DNA of 64,000 bases from Muscardinus avellanarius (Eukaryota; Chordata; Mammalia; Rodentia; Gliridae). The notes beneath the pieces were generated by a model. The model searched no databases. It was not told where the DNA came from and saw only the letters and a program-made list of their open reading frames with translations. Position numbers and translations under genes: made by a program. The stretch is taken from the NCBI GenBank assembly GCA_963383645.1, contig OY726569.1:29420599-29484598 (forward strand), given 5' to 3'. Positions 1 through 32,857 of the stretch are shown here, in pieces (within the stretch, counting starts at the first letter, position 1; each line of letters opens with the position of its first letter).

Positions 1-152
1 CATGAAAGGTCCGTCACCCAGGCCCCTCTGGCTCCAGGGCCTTTTTTTAGTCCTTGGGCACATTCCTCCCCTGCAGAGGGTCGATGGGCAGATAGTGGGA
101 AGACAGGACCTTCTCGCACCACCTCCCCCGCCCTGCCATAGCCTTCCCTCGG

Positions 153-162
153 TTATTTTTAA
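153..162. promoter_or_regulatory. MEF2 consensus site
   Basis: The ten bases TTATTTTTAA fit the MEF2 consensus YTA(A/T)4TAR without mismatch. They lie in the predicted upstream region of MYH6, whose promoter is known to use MEF2. Binding here is inferred from sequence only. Confidence 0.45.
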
Positions 163-356
163 TCTGCAGGGTGAATTGAGCACACTGGGTGAGGGTCACC
201 TTCTCCTGCAGGCCAGAAGTGTGTCCCCTGCCCCCTACATCATCTCCCTCCTTTGTTCCCCCTCCTTTCCATGCTGGCTGGTCCTCACGGGGAACATCTC
301 CCCACGCTCTCTAGCCTGGCATCCGCAATGCTGCAGCCCAGAGGCTGGCTAGCGGG

Positions 357-455
357 TGCTTGGGGAGGGTGTCCACTGTTCAGCTCCTTGACTCAGTTTC
401 CCTTCATTAGGAAAATAATTTCTGCCTGCCTTCACTCTGCACACATGCTGAGCCT
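357..455 (+). repeat. 99-bp direct duplication, copy 1
   Basis: This block recurs at 798-896 with three substitutions and no indel, 441 bp apart. It contains a perfect AP-1 site, TGACTCA, at 389-395. It is not simple sequence and is not one of the SINEs. Confidence 0.9.
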
Positions 456-797
456 GGTTTCTGTCCCCCAAGTCTGCGGGCAGATGTTCTTTCAAGGACT
501 TGAGGGTACCCTGGCGGGGAGCCCCCACCCCATTCCTGATGCTTCTTGACAGTGGCTATGATCCAACTTCCCTGCAAACACTAGAGGAACCCTCCCCACA
601 CTGCCTCAGGCATGGCTGCGCGGAGACTCGCATTCTAGAATCTCAGGGATAGACTCACCCAGCCTCAATCCAGGCCCATTTTCAGACATGTACATGCACA
701 GCTTCCACGCTTAAACTTAATCTTGCAGATCCCTGCTTGCTTTATGCACTTTGACGCACACATTTGCACACTCACATTTGCACACAGGTTTCCCGGA

Positions 798-896
798 TGC
801 TTGGGGAGGGTGTCCACTGTCCAGCTCCTTGACTCAGTTTCCCTTCATTAGGAAAATGATTTCTGCCTGCCTTCACTCTGCACACACGCTGAGCCT
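798..896 (+). repeat. 99-bp direct duplication, copy 2
   Basis: Second copy of the block at 357-455; the AP-1 heptamer is kept at 830-836. The sequences beyond both ends differ, so the duplication edges are sharp. Confidence 0.9.
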
Positions 897-3800
897 CCTA
901 CTGCCACCCTCTGCTCCTGGTGTGGGGTGGGGTTCAGTGTGGAAAGACTAGAGGCGTTAATCCTGGGCCAGAGGGGGCGGTGGGAGCTGCTCCCTTCTGC
1001 CTCTCTGGGCTGCCAGCGGATGCAGGTGCTGCTGAGGGTGGCTGGGGCGCCTGGCAGGCCTGGGGATTTACACCAGCTGGGCCCCGGGCTCTGTATTCCA
1101 CACCCCCCCCCCAGGTGGAACTCTGGTGTCTCCTTCCAGTCCTCCTGGCCACACATTCACATGCCCTTCTTCGTGATGTTGTCCTCAGGGCCTAGGCCCT
1201 CAAGGCACTCCTGCCCATTCTCCAGGGCCACCACTGCTCGCAGGCCGTAGGTGTTGGGGCTTCAGCCGGCCGTGCCTGTCATGACTAAGTGGACATTGTG
1301 TTCAGGAAGCAAAGCCAGACTCCCCTGCACTGGCCTCCCCTACACCCGCTCACCCAGGAGCGCTCTAACAGCTCCCCCACCCCATCCACGGTCATCTCTC
1401 AATATAGCTTTAGGGCGTGGAGGTGGGTAGGACAGACAGGGGTCAGCCTCTGTGGGTAGGAGCACTCTCCATTAAAGATGTGGTTTCTCACCAAGGTCAC
1501 CAACCCAGGACACCTCACTGCCTGTGCTGGGGCTCAGTAACACACATTTCTCGCCAGGGCACTGGTACCCTGTATTCAGAGTCCTTGAAAGGACCTCAGT
1601 TGACCCACATCCCTATCTCCTGCAGGTGCACATGTCCAATAGTCCCTCCCAGGGGATGCAGGCCACCTGTCCCCAGCTCTAGGTCACTCGAGGCCTTAGC
1701 ATGCATGCTGGGGGGTTAGCCCATGACCCAGTGCGTCACTGCCTGGTTTCCATGGCTCTGGGGACATGATAAGGGGCTGAGAACACCAAGTCAGGCAGGG
1801 TCAGGTCCAGGTGACAAAGACCAGGCTCTGTCCTCAGGGAACCCAGCGCTGAGCAGACCAAACTTGGTATAGGCGGTGGTGGCGGGGTGGTGGAGGCAGG
1901 CAGTTCTTGCTGTCTCCTATGGAAGGAGGAAGAAGGAAGGTGTTAACTCAGTTCCAGGTTCTGCCTGGCTGGCCTGGTTTGCCCTCCTCTCCCCTCCAAG
2001 GCCCCCTCCTCTCCCGACTCACACACTCTTTGCCATCCTCCCTCAGCCGCCTCCCCAGCCAGCTCCACATTCTGCTGGGAGTCCTGGAGGACACAAGCAC
2101 GGGAAGGCGACTCCAGCTGCAGGTGAGGGGGCCGTGGGGGGGGGCAGGGCTGGTCTCCCTGGCACAGGTGGCCCCTTTTCTGCCTGAGCCCCCGATTCTG
2201 TCTGTCCCCATGTCTGACCTTTTTTTTTCTTTCCCCTGGTTTCCTTATCTTCCAGTCGGATCTGACTTCTCTTCTCCAGGGCCCGTGTCTCTGCCTCTTT
2301 GGAGTCTGACATGAGGTTTGCCATCTCTAAACTGACTTTTTGCAGCTCTCGGCCTGGCCTGTCTCTGCCTCCACATGCCGCTCCAGGTCCCTTGTCCACC
2401 TTCTCCAGCTCCCTGCTCCCCGGCTATCCTGATTCTTGCATCTGAAGGTGATGCAGAACTCTGCCCTATGCCCAGTGTCAGCTCTTTGAACATCTTTGAC
2501 CAAAGCTGCTTCTCGTGTCCTCTCCCAGCCCCTCTCGGTCTTCTTCCAGGGGCTCGGCCTGCAGTCCACCCTCAACTCCGTGTCCTGTCCTTCCTTGGCC
2601 GTCCTCACACATCGGATCTCTTGCTCTCTTAGGGTCTGGTTGCTTAGATTCCCTGGGCTTCTCTGTGGTCTCCCTCTTCAAACATGCCTTCCCTTTTCTC
2701 TACTGATCTCTTCGTTGCTCTTCAAGTCTGTTCCTGGGAAGAGGAATCATTCTAAAGAGGGGGAAGGGAGGCAGGTGCCAAGGGGAGGCTGGGAGGGCCT
2801 GGGCTCCTGAGGGCTCCTCATGCCTGGCATCGTTCTCGTTCTGTTTCCTTTGCTCATGCTGACCCTGGGTTCTCCAGCTCTCTCCACTGTCCCTCCTCAG
2901 GCCTCCTCCCTGGTCCGTTTCTCTGCTCCCCTCTCACCTGATGTTCTCAATACTGGCACCCCTCCTCTCTGGCGCTCCACTGAGCTGAGAGCGAGGGAGG
3001 GCCGTGGAGCAGGAGCCGGGCTGTGCGTGGGGATGTGTGTGCATGTGCGTGGGGGTGCCGAGGAGAGATACAGTCCAGGGCTGAACCAGGTTCCCAAAGA
3101 GGGCTGAGTCCCATTGCCTCCCCGCCTGGCCCCAGGCCCACCCTAAGCAGCCTGGCCAGGCAGCAGCTCCAGGAGGGCTGAGCTGGCTTGGCTGAGGGAG
3201 ATGCTCCTGCCTCCACCTCCCATCCTCTAAGGACCCAGTCTTGCCAGCACAGGGCCCTTCCTAGTCCCTCCTCTGCACCCCCCTCTGGCAGCTTGCCACA
3301 CCCGGGTCAAAAAGCCCCATTTTCAGCCACCGTGTAGGAGGAAGGCCTTGAGAAGGGAAGTTACAGTGAAGGGAGTGAGGGAGGGGAAAGGGCACCCTGG
3401 GCCAAGGGGCTGGGCCTTGGGAGAAGAGGAAGACAAAGGCAGGGTAGGCTAAGGGTGTTTCTCCTGGCTGGGGAGGCATGAAGCAAGGGCCTCTGGCGGT
3501 AGCTGTGTCTGGAAGGATGTGTGGTCTAAGCCATGATCCTGCGTTCTCCCAGAGACTTGCCTTTGGCTGGGCCTAGGGGACCATCACCTCGCCTACCCCA
3601 GTGGAATGCACCTGAAGGCCCATAGGACACTGGCCAGCCCCAGGGCACCCAGCCACCCACAGTGCTTCAGCTTCAGGTACTCTCTGTGGAGGGCAGTGTT
3701 GACCAGAGCTAGGGTGTAGGTCGGTGGTAGATGGCCTGAGGGTGACCCAGGCAACTGTTAGGGGGTTCCCTAGATTCCCATTAATGCCGAGGGGCCAGCG

Positions 3801-4017
3801 CTGGGCCAGGGAGAGGGCTGTGAGGAGAGGTGTCACCCCTCTGATGCATTCGTTTAGGGAGGGAAGAGGGGGGTCTATGACAGGCTCCTTGGGGAGGCCC
3901 GTTGGCCTGGCCTTTGAAGCTGCTCCTCTTCCTCTGGAACCCCACCCCTCATCCCGGGTCCACCCCCGGGGTCCCATGGTTGGCAGACAGTGAAGAAGAC
4001 TCTAGAGGCGGGAGCTC

Positions 4018-4131
4018 AGCTTCAAGGAAAATTGCTTTATTCTGCTTCCTCCCAAGGGGCTGTTATAAAGGCACAGCGTCTGGCGGCTTCATCCGCACTC
4101 TCAGGGCTGGGCACATCAAGACGCGGCAAAA

Positions 4132-4149
<18 letters not shown>
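4018..4149 (-). other. MYH7: MYH7 terminal exon: last five codons and 3' UTR
   Basis: The acceptor CAAG|GGC at 4149 opens the codons GLNEE, followed by TAG at 4132-4134. This C-terminus is diagnostic for MYH7; MYH6 ends differently. The roughly 115-nt 3' UTR is short, as in known MYH7 mRNAs. Cleavage near 4018 is inferred from the position of the poly(A) signal. Confidence 0.9.
4036..4041 (-). terminator. MYH7: MYH7 poly(A) signal AATAAA
   Basis: TTTATT on the plus strand reads AATAAA on the gene strand, about 90 nt after the stop codon. The flanking sequence GAAGCAGAATAAAGCAA matches the conserved end of cardiac beta-myosin mRNA. Confidence 0.9.
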
Positions 4150-25531
<21,382 letters not shown>

Positions 25532-25852
25532 GGCTGTGCCTGGAGTGAGCAGGAGAAGCTGGCTGCCTCTTATTGCCCACCTCCCCTTCCTCTCCCTCAG
25601 TTTTCCCTTTTTGGTGGGGGAGAACCTAGCACCCTGCTCAGGAGTCAAGAGGAGTTACCAGTGAGTCCCTTGTTTTTAACCAGAGAGTAACCTAGCAAAC
25701 CTGACAGGGTAGAAGGGACAACTAGCTTTTGTGCAGACTGGGGCTCTCCTAGGGGAGGAAGAGTGCTTCAGGCTGCTACTGGGAGCAGGAATCTGACTGT
25801 ATCTATCCCTGATCCTCACCAGCCCCTGTGCCCCATCAAAAGTCACATGTAA

Positions 25853-26042
25853 GCCGGGCGTGATGGCACACGCTTGTAATCCCCCCGCTTGGGAGGCAGA
25901 GACAGGAGGATCGTGCAGGTTCAAAGCCAGCCTAGCTGGCTTAAGAGACCCTGTTTCCAAATAAAATATATAAAATAGGTCTGGGAGTGTAGCCTGGAGG
26001 TAGAAGGGTGCCATCCCCAGTACCACCAAAAAAAAAAAAAAA
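25853..26042 (+). mobile_element. Type-B dimeric SINE, MYH7 intron 2
   Basis: Copy from GCCGGGCGTGATGGCACACG to CCAGTACCACC plus an A-run, ending about 130 bp below the putative exon 2. It belongs to the subfamily with AGACCCTGTTTCCAAATAAA and a shortened right half. Confidence 0.9.
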
Positions 26043-26173
26043 GTCACATGTAAGCTGTTCTTGTAGCAAAGATGCTCTCCCAAAGGCAGAGCAGAACTGG
26101 GGCTCCCTGACTGGGCCGGGGGCTGTCGTACTCCATGTCCCTGACCCCCCACACCGTCTTCAGCTTTTCTTAC

Positions 26174-26268
26174 CTTGGTGTCTCAAATTTGTCTAGAGAT
26201 GAGGAAGGAGATGATGAGGCTGAGGCCTTGCTCCTCCACTTACCCTGAGCAAGGCGGACACGAGGGAC
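26174..26268 (-). other. MYH7: Putative MYH7 non-coding exon 2
   Basis: On the gene strand, CACCAAG|GTAAG gives a good donor with exon edge 26174. Two acceptors with strong pyrimidine tracts are possible: CTCTCTCCAG with exon edge 26268 (95-nt exon) and CATCTCTAG with exon edge 26192 (19-nt exon). An internal GTAAGT at 26238-26243 is a further candidate donor. Mammalian MYH7 has two untranslated 5' exons, so one exon is expected between the promoter and exon 3. Which junctions are used cannot be decided from sequence. Confidence 0.45.
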
Positions 26269-26679
26269 CTGGAGAGAGGGAAGAGGCGGTGTCAGGTCAG
26301 GCCACGGTGCAGTCGGCTGGTACCACCTCCCTCCTTCTCCCTGGCTCTGTCCTCCAGCTCCCACCCTCTCCTCACCCGGAAGACAAGCTGGAAGTGGCGG
26401 TCAGCTTCTTTAGTCCCGCTCTCTTTCTTCCTTTCCAAACACTATTCCCTTCTCCCTGCAGGACTAGTCCTAACAGTTTCCCTGTGTCTACTTGACAGGA
26501 ACCCAACCCTGCCTGCTTTCAGGAGATGGTTGCGCCCTGGCCTGTGTAGACCTAGCGAGAGATTTTCTTTCCTTGAATCTCTTACAAAATGACAATGGTC
26601 TCATTTGTTCTTTCCAGTTAGAACACTTCTCTGCACATTCTTTTACCCGGTCCCCATGCTTTTCCTCAGTCCCCACGCT

Positions 26680-26790
26680 ATTGGATAGATGAGGAAATCA
26701 GGGTTTGGTGCTCGCTTGCCCAAGCACACAGAACAGTACATGGCAGGGCCAAGTCTTGGCGTCGAGTCTCCTGACTCCAAAGCCGGCTTT
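26680..26790 (-). repeat. MIR-like fragment in MYH7 intron 1
   Basis: The wording ATAGATGAGGAAATCAGGG then CTTGCCCAAGCACACAGAAC fits the reverse complement of the MIR core. The rest of intron 1 (26269-27591) looks like single-copy DNA plus a (CA)n run at 27332-27371. Confidence 0.5.
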
Positions 26791-27330
26791 TTTCCATCCT
26801 GCCCTCCTTTTGTCAGACTTTGAGGACACTCTCAGAGAGGAGTCACCGTGGGTGTCCTCGTATGGGCCACAAGCCCCCCATGAACACACACGCCTGTTGC
26901 TCGTGCACACATCTCCCACCGAGGGGCTTCCTTCCTCTACCTCAGCCCCCACCATGTGCCGCATGAGCCTCAACAACAGACATGCCATTTACATACGTGC
27001 ACAGCATGAATGAGCTCGTGTGGCTGTGTGACTGGAGGCACCAAACCCACGTGCCCGCGACCGCCCTCACCGGGAGCTCACACGCCACGACAGTCACCAC
27101 TCTTGGATGCAGAAAGCACCTGCATTGTATGGACATGGCAGCTGTGCATTCCAGGCCTCGCAGAAGCAGCTTGTAAGGACGCACACATCCCACGTCATTA
27201 TTCTCTGCCATCCTCCCCCCCCCGCCCCCGCCTCACAAATGGACCTGCTTGTCCTCAGGCATGATGGTAAATTCACATCTCCACTTATCTGTTTCTTAGG
27301 TGGTGAGGCACATAGCCTCCCTTACATCCC

Positions 27331-27331
<1 letters not shown>

Positions 27332-27371
<40 letters not shown>
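27332..27371. repeat. (CA)n microsatellite in MYH7 intron 1
   Basis: Twenty near-perfect CA units, about 220 bp downstream (gene sense) of exon 1. Confidence 0.95.
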
Positions 27372-27376
<5 letters not shown>

Positions 27377-27591
27377 TACACCTCTAATGCTTGTATATGG
27401 ATGTCTTCCCCTGGGAACACATGAGCCCCCACATTTCCGGGGCACACACGTGCACCTGTGCGTGTGTGCTCAGTGACCAGACCTGGGCTTCTACATGAAG
27501 CTCTGCAAGAAGTTTGCTGTTCCTAGAGGAGCCGCTTCCTAACCCTGGAGCCCCCTTATCCCAGAGGAAGGACTTTAGCTCCCATGCCTAC

Positions 27592-27632
27592 CTGAGAGTA
27601 GCGAGGAAAGACACAGAGAGCTGGAGAAAGCT
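27592..27632 (-). other. MYH7: Putative MYH7 non-coding exon 1
   Basis: The gene strand has CTCTCAG|GTAGG, placing a donor edge at 27592. A TATA box at 27660-27666 predicts initiation 25-30 nt downstream, near 27632, giving an untranslated exon of about 40 nt. The 5' edge is an estimate. Confidence 0.6.
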
Positions 27633-27900
27633 GAGAGCCAGACCTAGTCTCAGGGGCTGTATATATGGGTTAGCAGGGTGCCCCCACCCCCACCTGCACC
27701 CAGTCCCTAGCCGGATTTAGAAAGGGCTGTTGTCACTAAAAGCATTTCCCCCGCCCCCCCCCCTTTGCCCAAACAGTGCTCCCCTCCCCCCCAGCTAGGA
27801 AACAATTGGAAGTGGTCGTCATTGTTATGGCATGGAGTGTGCAGGGTCTGAGTTCCAGGGGGCGGGGTGGCTCAAAGTGTAGCAAAAATATCTCCCAGGC
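27633..27900 (-). promoter_or_regulatory. MYH7: MYH7 proximal promoter
   Basis: On the gene strand the order towards the start is: an A/T-rich block GATATTTTTGC (about 27882-27892); a CATGCCAT M-CAT/TEAD-type site (27827-27834); an E-box CAATTG (27803-27808); G-rich Sp1-type runs (about 27750-27800); and the TATA box CATATATACAG (27660-27666). Known beta-MHC promoters use an M-CAT, a C-rich element and an A/T-rich element in about this interval, so the layout fits. Factor binding is inferred. Confidence 0.75.
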
Positions 27901-29632
27901 CAGGCCTTACATTCCCCTGCTGGCTGGAGAGCGAACTGACCGCGACCACCATGACCTCTGGCAGGCAGGGTCCTGGCTGTCCTGCGAGGCGCTCCTGGCT
28001 CCTGTTGCTGCTGGCCCTTTGGACCCCTGATCCCATCTCCAGGCCTGGCCCCATTTCTAGTGTGCTCCTTGCTTCCCTGGCCTGGGTCCTGCATCCAGAT
28101 GGGAAAGGGCTGAGCGTCAGCAGCAGGCAGGCTAGGGCGCAGCTGGGGGCTGGATCAGAGGGGCTGGAAGGCAGTTTCCTTGCTGAGTGGTAAGAAAGAC
28201 GAATGACCAGGAAGCTAAGGCACAGGGACTCCGGCTCAGACACTGATTTCTTGGACCAGCAAGCGACGTGCTGAGGTCACTGAGCCTCAGAGCCAGAATG
28301 GTCTTTAGTGATTCGTTCAAGTTCTTCATTTTATGGGCAGGAGAAGTGCTTTCTCTAAGGTCACACAGCTAATCAGGGCAGGGAGATTCAAGGTGGGACA
28401 CCTCAGCAGACGGGGGATGGAGCCTGGCCTAGGAAGGAGGGCTGGGATTCCTAGGAGGTGAGGACCCACTGTATGTGAAGGGAGGACCCAGCCATCTGCT
28501 GGTCCCAGGTTGGAGTTTTATCCTTACTCATTTTTCCTAGCTCTGCCCTGCAGATACTGGACATGGTCACCCAGAGCCCAGTCCTCTCGGAGCTGTAGAC
28601 AACACAGCCACTCTGGGTGTGACACAGACTCCAACCAAGACCACTGTTGCCAGGCCCACTCAGCCTCTGCCGGGGTGACTTCCGTCCAGACCTGGATGTG
28701 ACTGGTGTTATGGCAAGTGGGTAGTGGGACAGGACAGGAATGCCCTTTCCTTTACTGGTGGGCCCTGGGAGTGCAGGGAAGGCTCTGGGGCTGGGCCTCC
28801 GAGCACAGAGCATCTTATGCTGTGCAAGCTTCACTGCTCCGTGTCCAGGCAACCACTGCGTGGTTTGGTTTGAAATCCTTCCTTCCCGAACAGCGCTTGT
28901 GGATTAATCCATCTGATTAGCTGTCAGCTTGGAGGAGAGGCAGGCCTGGGGGATGGAGTGCAGAGCAGGTTCATTTTGAAGGTGGGGTGGGCATAGCAGG
29001 GAGGGAAAGACCCAGGAGCGGCCCCACGTATGTAGAGGCCTGCTTGGTAACTGAGGACCCTGAGCAACTGTGTAGATGAGCAGGCGAGAGAGAAGTAGAC
29101 CGCAGGGACTGCGTCTGACACGTGGGCCAGTCGCAGCACTGCAATGCAGAGATACACGGTGGCTGAGGAGGCCCCCGCGGGCCCTGTGGCTAACTCTCCC
29201 TACAGAACAGACCTGGAGAATCTTGGCCAGGCCCTGCCAGCTGCCCAAGAATTGGCCCCACTCATAGGGACCTCAGAGACTGGTGATGATGGGCAAAAAC
29301 CTCCCATCCACCCCTTCTAGCATTCTAAGCACACAAATGCAGCCCCTTGCTGATTTCCCAGGGCTCAGGCACAGATGCAGGCAACTGAGATGCACAAAAG
29401 ATGCTTGGAACTCAGGTGAGTCATTTTCAAGCCGGTGTCTTTGCTCACGAGACCAGCCTCCCTGGCTGTGGACCTGGACATGGAGTTAATCGATCAAACT
29501 TCATTTTAGTCCTCAGGTTAGATGTCTCTGGCCTACTGATGTTTTGCTGCTGCTGTTTTCCACTTGCTGCTATGGAATAGAATTTGCCTCACATCTCAGA
29601 TTGGAGGGTCCAGTGTCTTTAAAGATCCATGC
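27901..29632. other. Mostly single-copy DNA upstream of MYH7
   Basis: No exon-like or young repeat sequence is visible. A MIR-like relic in reverse orientation lies at about 28250-28390 (AAGGTCACACAGCTAATCAG). The absence of SINEs across 1.7 kb, against heavy SINE load further right, is compatible with upstream regulatory DNA of MYH7. Confidence 0.5.
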
Positions 29633-30356
29633 TCAGATTGGGTGCAGTGGTGTGGGGCTCTAATTCCAGCCCTTGGAGGCTGAGACAGGAGGATCACAAG
29701 TTCAAAGTCAGTTTCAACAATTTATTGAGGCCCTCAGCAACTTAATGAGACACTGTTTTAAAATAAAAAATAAAACAGGGTTGGAGGTTCAGTTTGGAGG
29801 TAGAATACCTCTGGGTTCAATCCCTACTTAGTCCCTAGCCTCTCCAGCTCCTGCTCTTGGGTCTATCATAAGCCTTTTCTTTTGCTTGTTGTTATCTGAA
29901 GACTAAGCAGCTCTGTCCATTCTTTCATTTAATAACTAATTACTGAGCTGGGTGTAGTGCACATGCTTGTAATCCCAGTACTTGGGAGTCTGAGACAAGA
30001 GGATTGCAGGTTCAAGACCAGCCTCAATAACCTAGTGAGACTCAGCAACCGAATGAGACCCTGTTTCAAAACAAAAAATAAAAAGGGATGGGGAGCCGGG
30101 CGTGGTGGCGCACGCTTGTAATTCCCATGCTTGGGAGGCTGAGACAGGAGGATCGCACAGGTTTGAAGCCAGCCTCAGCTACTTAGTGAGGCTCTCAGCA
30201 ACTTAGTGAGACCCTGTTTCCAAATAAAATATAAAATAGATCTGGGAGTATAGCCCGGAGGTAGAAAGCCCCTGGATTCCACCCCCAGTACCACCAAAAA
30301 AAAAAAAAAGGATGGGGGATATAGCTCAGAGATAGAATGTCTCTGGGTTCAACACA

Positions 30357-30401
<45 letters not shown>
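29633..30401 (+). mobile_element. Three plus-oriented dimeric SINEs
   Basis: Copies or partial copies lie at about 29636-29830, 29945-30085 and 30093-30309. The last insertion splits the second copy, whose right half resumes at 30310 and ends in a (CA)n tract at 30357-30401. L2-like wording follows at 30412-30475. Confidence 0.8.
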
Positions 30402-30406
<5 letters not shown>

Positions 30407-30559
30407 TGAGTAGACTATGTGCCTGGCATTATTCTAGTCTATAAGAATATAACAGTGACCAAAAGAAAGATCCCTCCTTGGGGCATCCCTGCTCAACTAC
30501 TCATAGAAGTAGACTCCAGGCCTACACTTGCAGCCACCGTGCGGGTGCACGCGGGGCTG

Positions 30560-30562
<3 letters not shown>

Positions 30563-30607
<45 letters not shown>
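30563..30607. repeat. (CA)n microsatellite
   Basis: About 22 CA units flanked by single-copy DNA. A similar-length tract lies 160 bp to the left, at 30357-30401. Confidence 0.95.
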
Positions 30608-30609
<2 letters not shown>

Positions 30610-30639
30610 CTGTGGGGAGAGGAGGGCCAGGCCCATACT

Positions 30640-32857
30640 CTAGGGGTGAATGGCAACTATGCAGTGCATTACAAAGTGATAGCAGACAAGACAAAGGAGA
30701 GCAGACAAAATGCTATAAATAAACAGGGGCTGGAGGGAGGGCGGCTTCTCCGAGGTAGACCAAATAAGGCCTGAGTGGAAGGAAGACCATCTGCCTCCCT
30801 GCCCTCCCCTCCCGGCACTGTGCCTGGTTGTCTGGGCTCTGTCACCACCCTGATCAAGTGTCAGGCCCAAACAGGGGCCATTTGCTGTGAGCATACCAGA
30901 GGGAGTCCAAAGGAAAATTTGCTAAAATTACTACCAGGAATTGGGGGGAGGCACTAGGGAAAACTAGAATAGACCTCAGCAGAGAAAGAAGAAAATCAGA
31001 CAGGATCCCAAAACCCCAGGTGAAGGGAGCAGAAGGGGGACAGAGAGCTGGGGAGCCGGCCCCAGAGGAGGAATGAGGCCAGTTGTCTGTGCACACAGGA
31101 GAGGGGACCCTCCCAGGAATGGAAGCCAGATGGAGAACCCCTGACCTTGGGGACCCTCCCCTGGCTCCACACAAACCTTGGATTATGGAGCTGAGCTTTG
31201 TGCCTGTCTCAGGTTTCCCTTTACAGACAGCTGCGCCTTCTCGTCATTCTTTTGTCTTCCTGCGGCTCCAGCATCTTTTGTACCTCCGCACCCCCCACCT
31301 CCAACCCATTGGATTCCCTACCGCACAATCTCTGCTTTCCCACAGATAGTGGGCAGCAGGGAAGACAGCGGTTTAGTTTGGGGTGCTTTAGAGAAAGAGA
31401 GCATTTGGGAGGGGGAAATTCCCCTAAAAGAAGGCGCTGTGGAGGGTGATCAGCGGGGATCCCAGGGGTAGAGGCCTTAAAGGGGCAGCCTGGAGAATTT
31501 TGGAGGCCACAAAGGTCCACTTTGAACTCCATCTTCTTCATCTTCTAGCTGTATAATCCAGGTCGCTCTCATAACCTCTCTGAGCGTTTATCAACTATGA
31601 TATGGAGACAGGCATTCATGTACCTGGCTTGGAAGACCATTAGAGGTTGCACAGGTGATGGGTCCAGAGCACACTGGGTACACAGTGAACCTTTGTAGTG
31701 GGCAGTTCTTATCCTTATTCTAGACCTGAGGAAGTTGGGCTACAGACCACAGGGCCAGCTACCCTGCCCCAAGTTGCTGCCCCCATATCTCCCTCAGCCC
31801 AACTAAGTCCCCTTGGTTCAAGGGTGGGTGTGGGCTGGGATGGATCTGGCCCCCTGCAGTCCTGTGGTCTCTCCTATCCAGATGGTGTCTGTGCATGGGA
31901 ACATCGATGCCAGGAGGCTGAGGTCCCCAGCAGATGCACATCCCCGCCCTGAGCGAGGAGAGCCACCACTGCTGACTGTGCCCGTGAAACTTCTCTCATG
32001 ACTGGCCAGTGCGCATCTGAGGCCCACCAGGATGGTGGTATTGGTCAGGACACTGAATGAGAGCAGAAGCCAAGTACCAGCTAAAGCTTTGTGTCCTGGC
32101 CTGGATGTCATAGGGACCCTGGATGGAGCCGTCAGGGGGAGCTGAGCTGGCTCTAGGTTCCGGGAGTCGGGCTGTGGAGGGGAAGCGGACTAACCTGGGG
32201 CACTCGGGAGATGGGCAGAGCCAGCCTTGGGCTGACCAGGGGTCTTCAGCAATCGCAACCACCGCTGGACTAGAGCCAGATTGACCTTAGGGTGAAGAGG
32301 GTCTAAAAACCTCTAGAAGGAGAATAGCTAGAACACTTTGTTATAAAATAATTGGGAAAACTGAAAAGCAACATCGTAGAGTCATCTGCTGGGCACTTTG
32401 GTGTCCAGACCGGAGCCTGGCATATACTCTCGCTCTACTTGGGGCCCTGGTTGGGGACACGCCACAGGGCCCTGCTTCTCTACTCTGAGGACTTCTGCTC
32501 TGTTCACAGATATTCCTAGGGCAATACTCTGTGGCTTTTAGGCCTGGACCAGCACAGAATGTGGGGAACCATGGGACTTACTAGAAATGGAAGTTAAATG
32601 CCCACTCAGGAGCCAAGAAACCAAGTAATCAACAGCCCCCTTTGCAAGGAAAAAGCAATTCAGTGCTTCCTTCCTTTTGTCAGAAGCCCCCTTATTTCAG
32701 CAGGCCTCCCCGGAAACTAAGCCTGTCTCCCAACCATAAGTGCAGGTGAATGTACACAAGCATGTGTGTCTCCACACATACACATATGTGCATAAGCATA
32801 CATCTCTACACAAACAGATGGTGCAGAGTCTGGATTATCTTCTGCAAACAGTTCTTA
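30640..32857. other. SINE-free single-copy island
   Basis: About 2.2 kb without the SINEs that crowd the flanks and without a convincing exon. A MIR-like relic lies at about 31530-31690 (CTCATAACCTCTCTGAGCG). Nothing else is recognisable. Confidence 0.5.

Larger units (their letters stand above)
1..4017. promoter_or_regulatory. MYH7-MYH6 intergenic spacer (distal MYH6 promoter side)
   Basis: This stretch lies downstream of the MYH7 poly(A) site and has no convincing coding exon; the short open frames are not myosin-like. In mammals MYH6 follows MYH7 in the same orientation, about 4.5 kb away, so the MYH6 start is expected a few hundred bases beyond the left edge. In mouse this spacer carries the alpha-MHC promoter and a bidirectional promoter for antisense RNA across Myh7. 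The sequence is GC-moderate and almost free of young SINEs, unlike the right half of the window. It contains a MEF2-type site and a 99-bp direct duplication, listed separately. The assignment rests on synteny, not on a visible MYH6 exon. Confidence 0.7.

Noticed and set aside
181..216. Thyroid response element of the MYH6 promoter
   Set aside because: An AGGTGA half-site is present on the minus strand, but spacing and partner do not match the known element, and the expected position lies outside the window.
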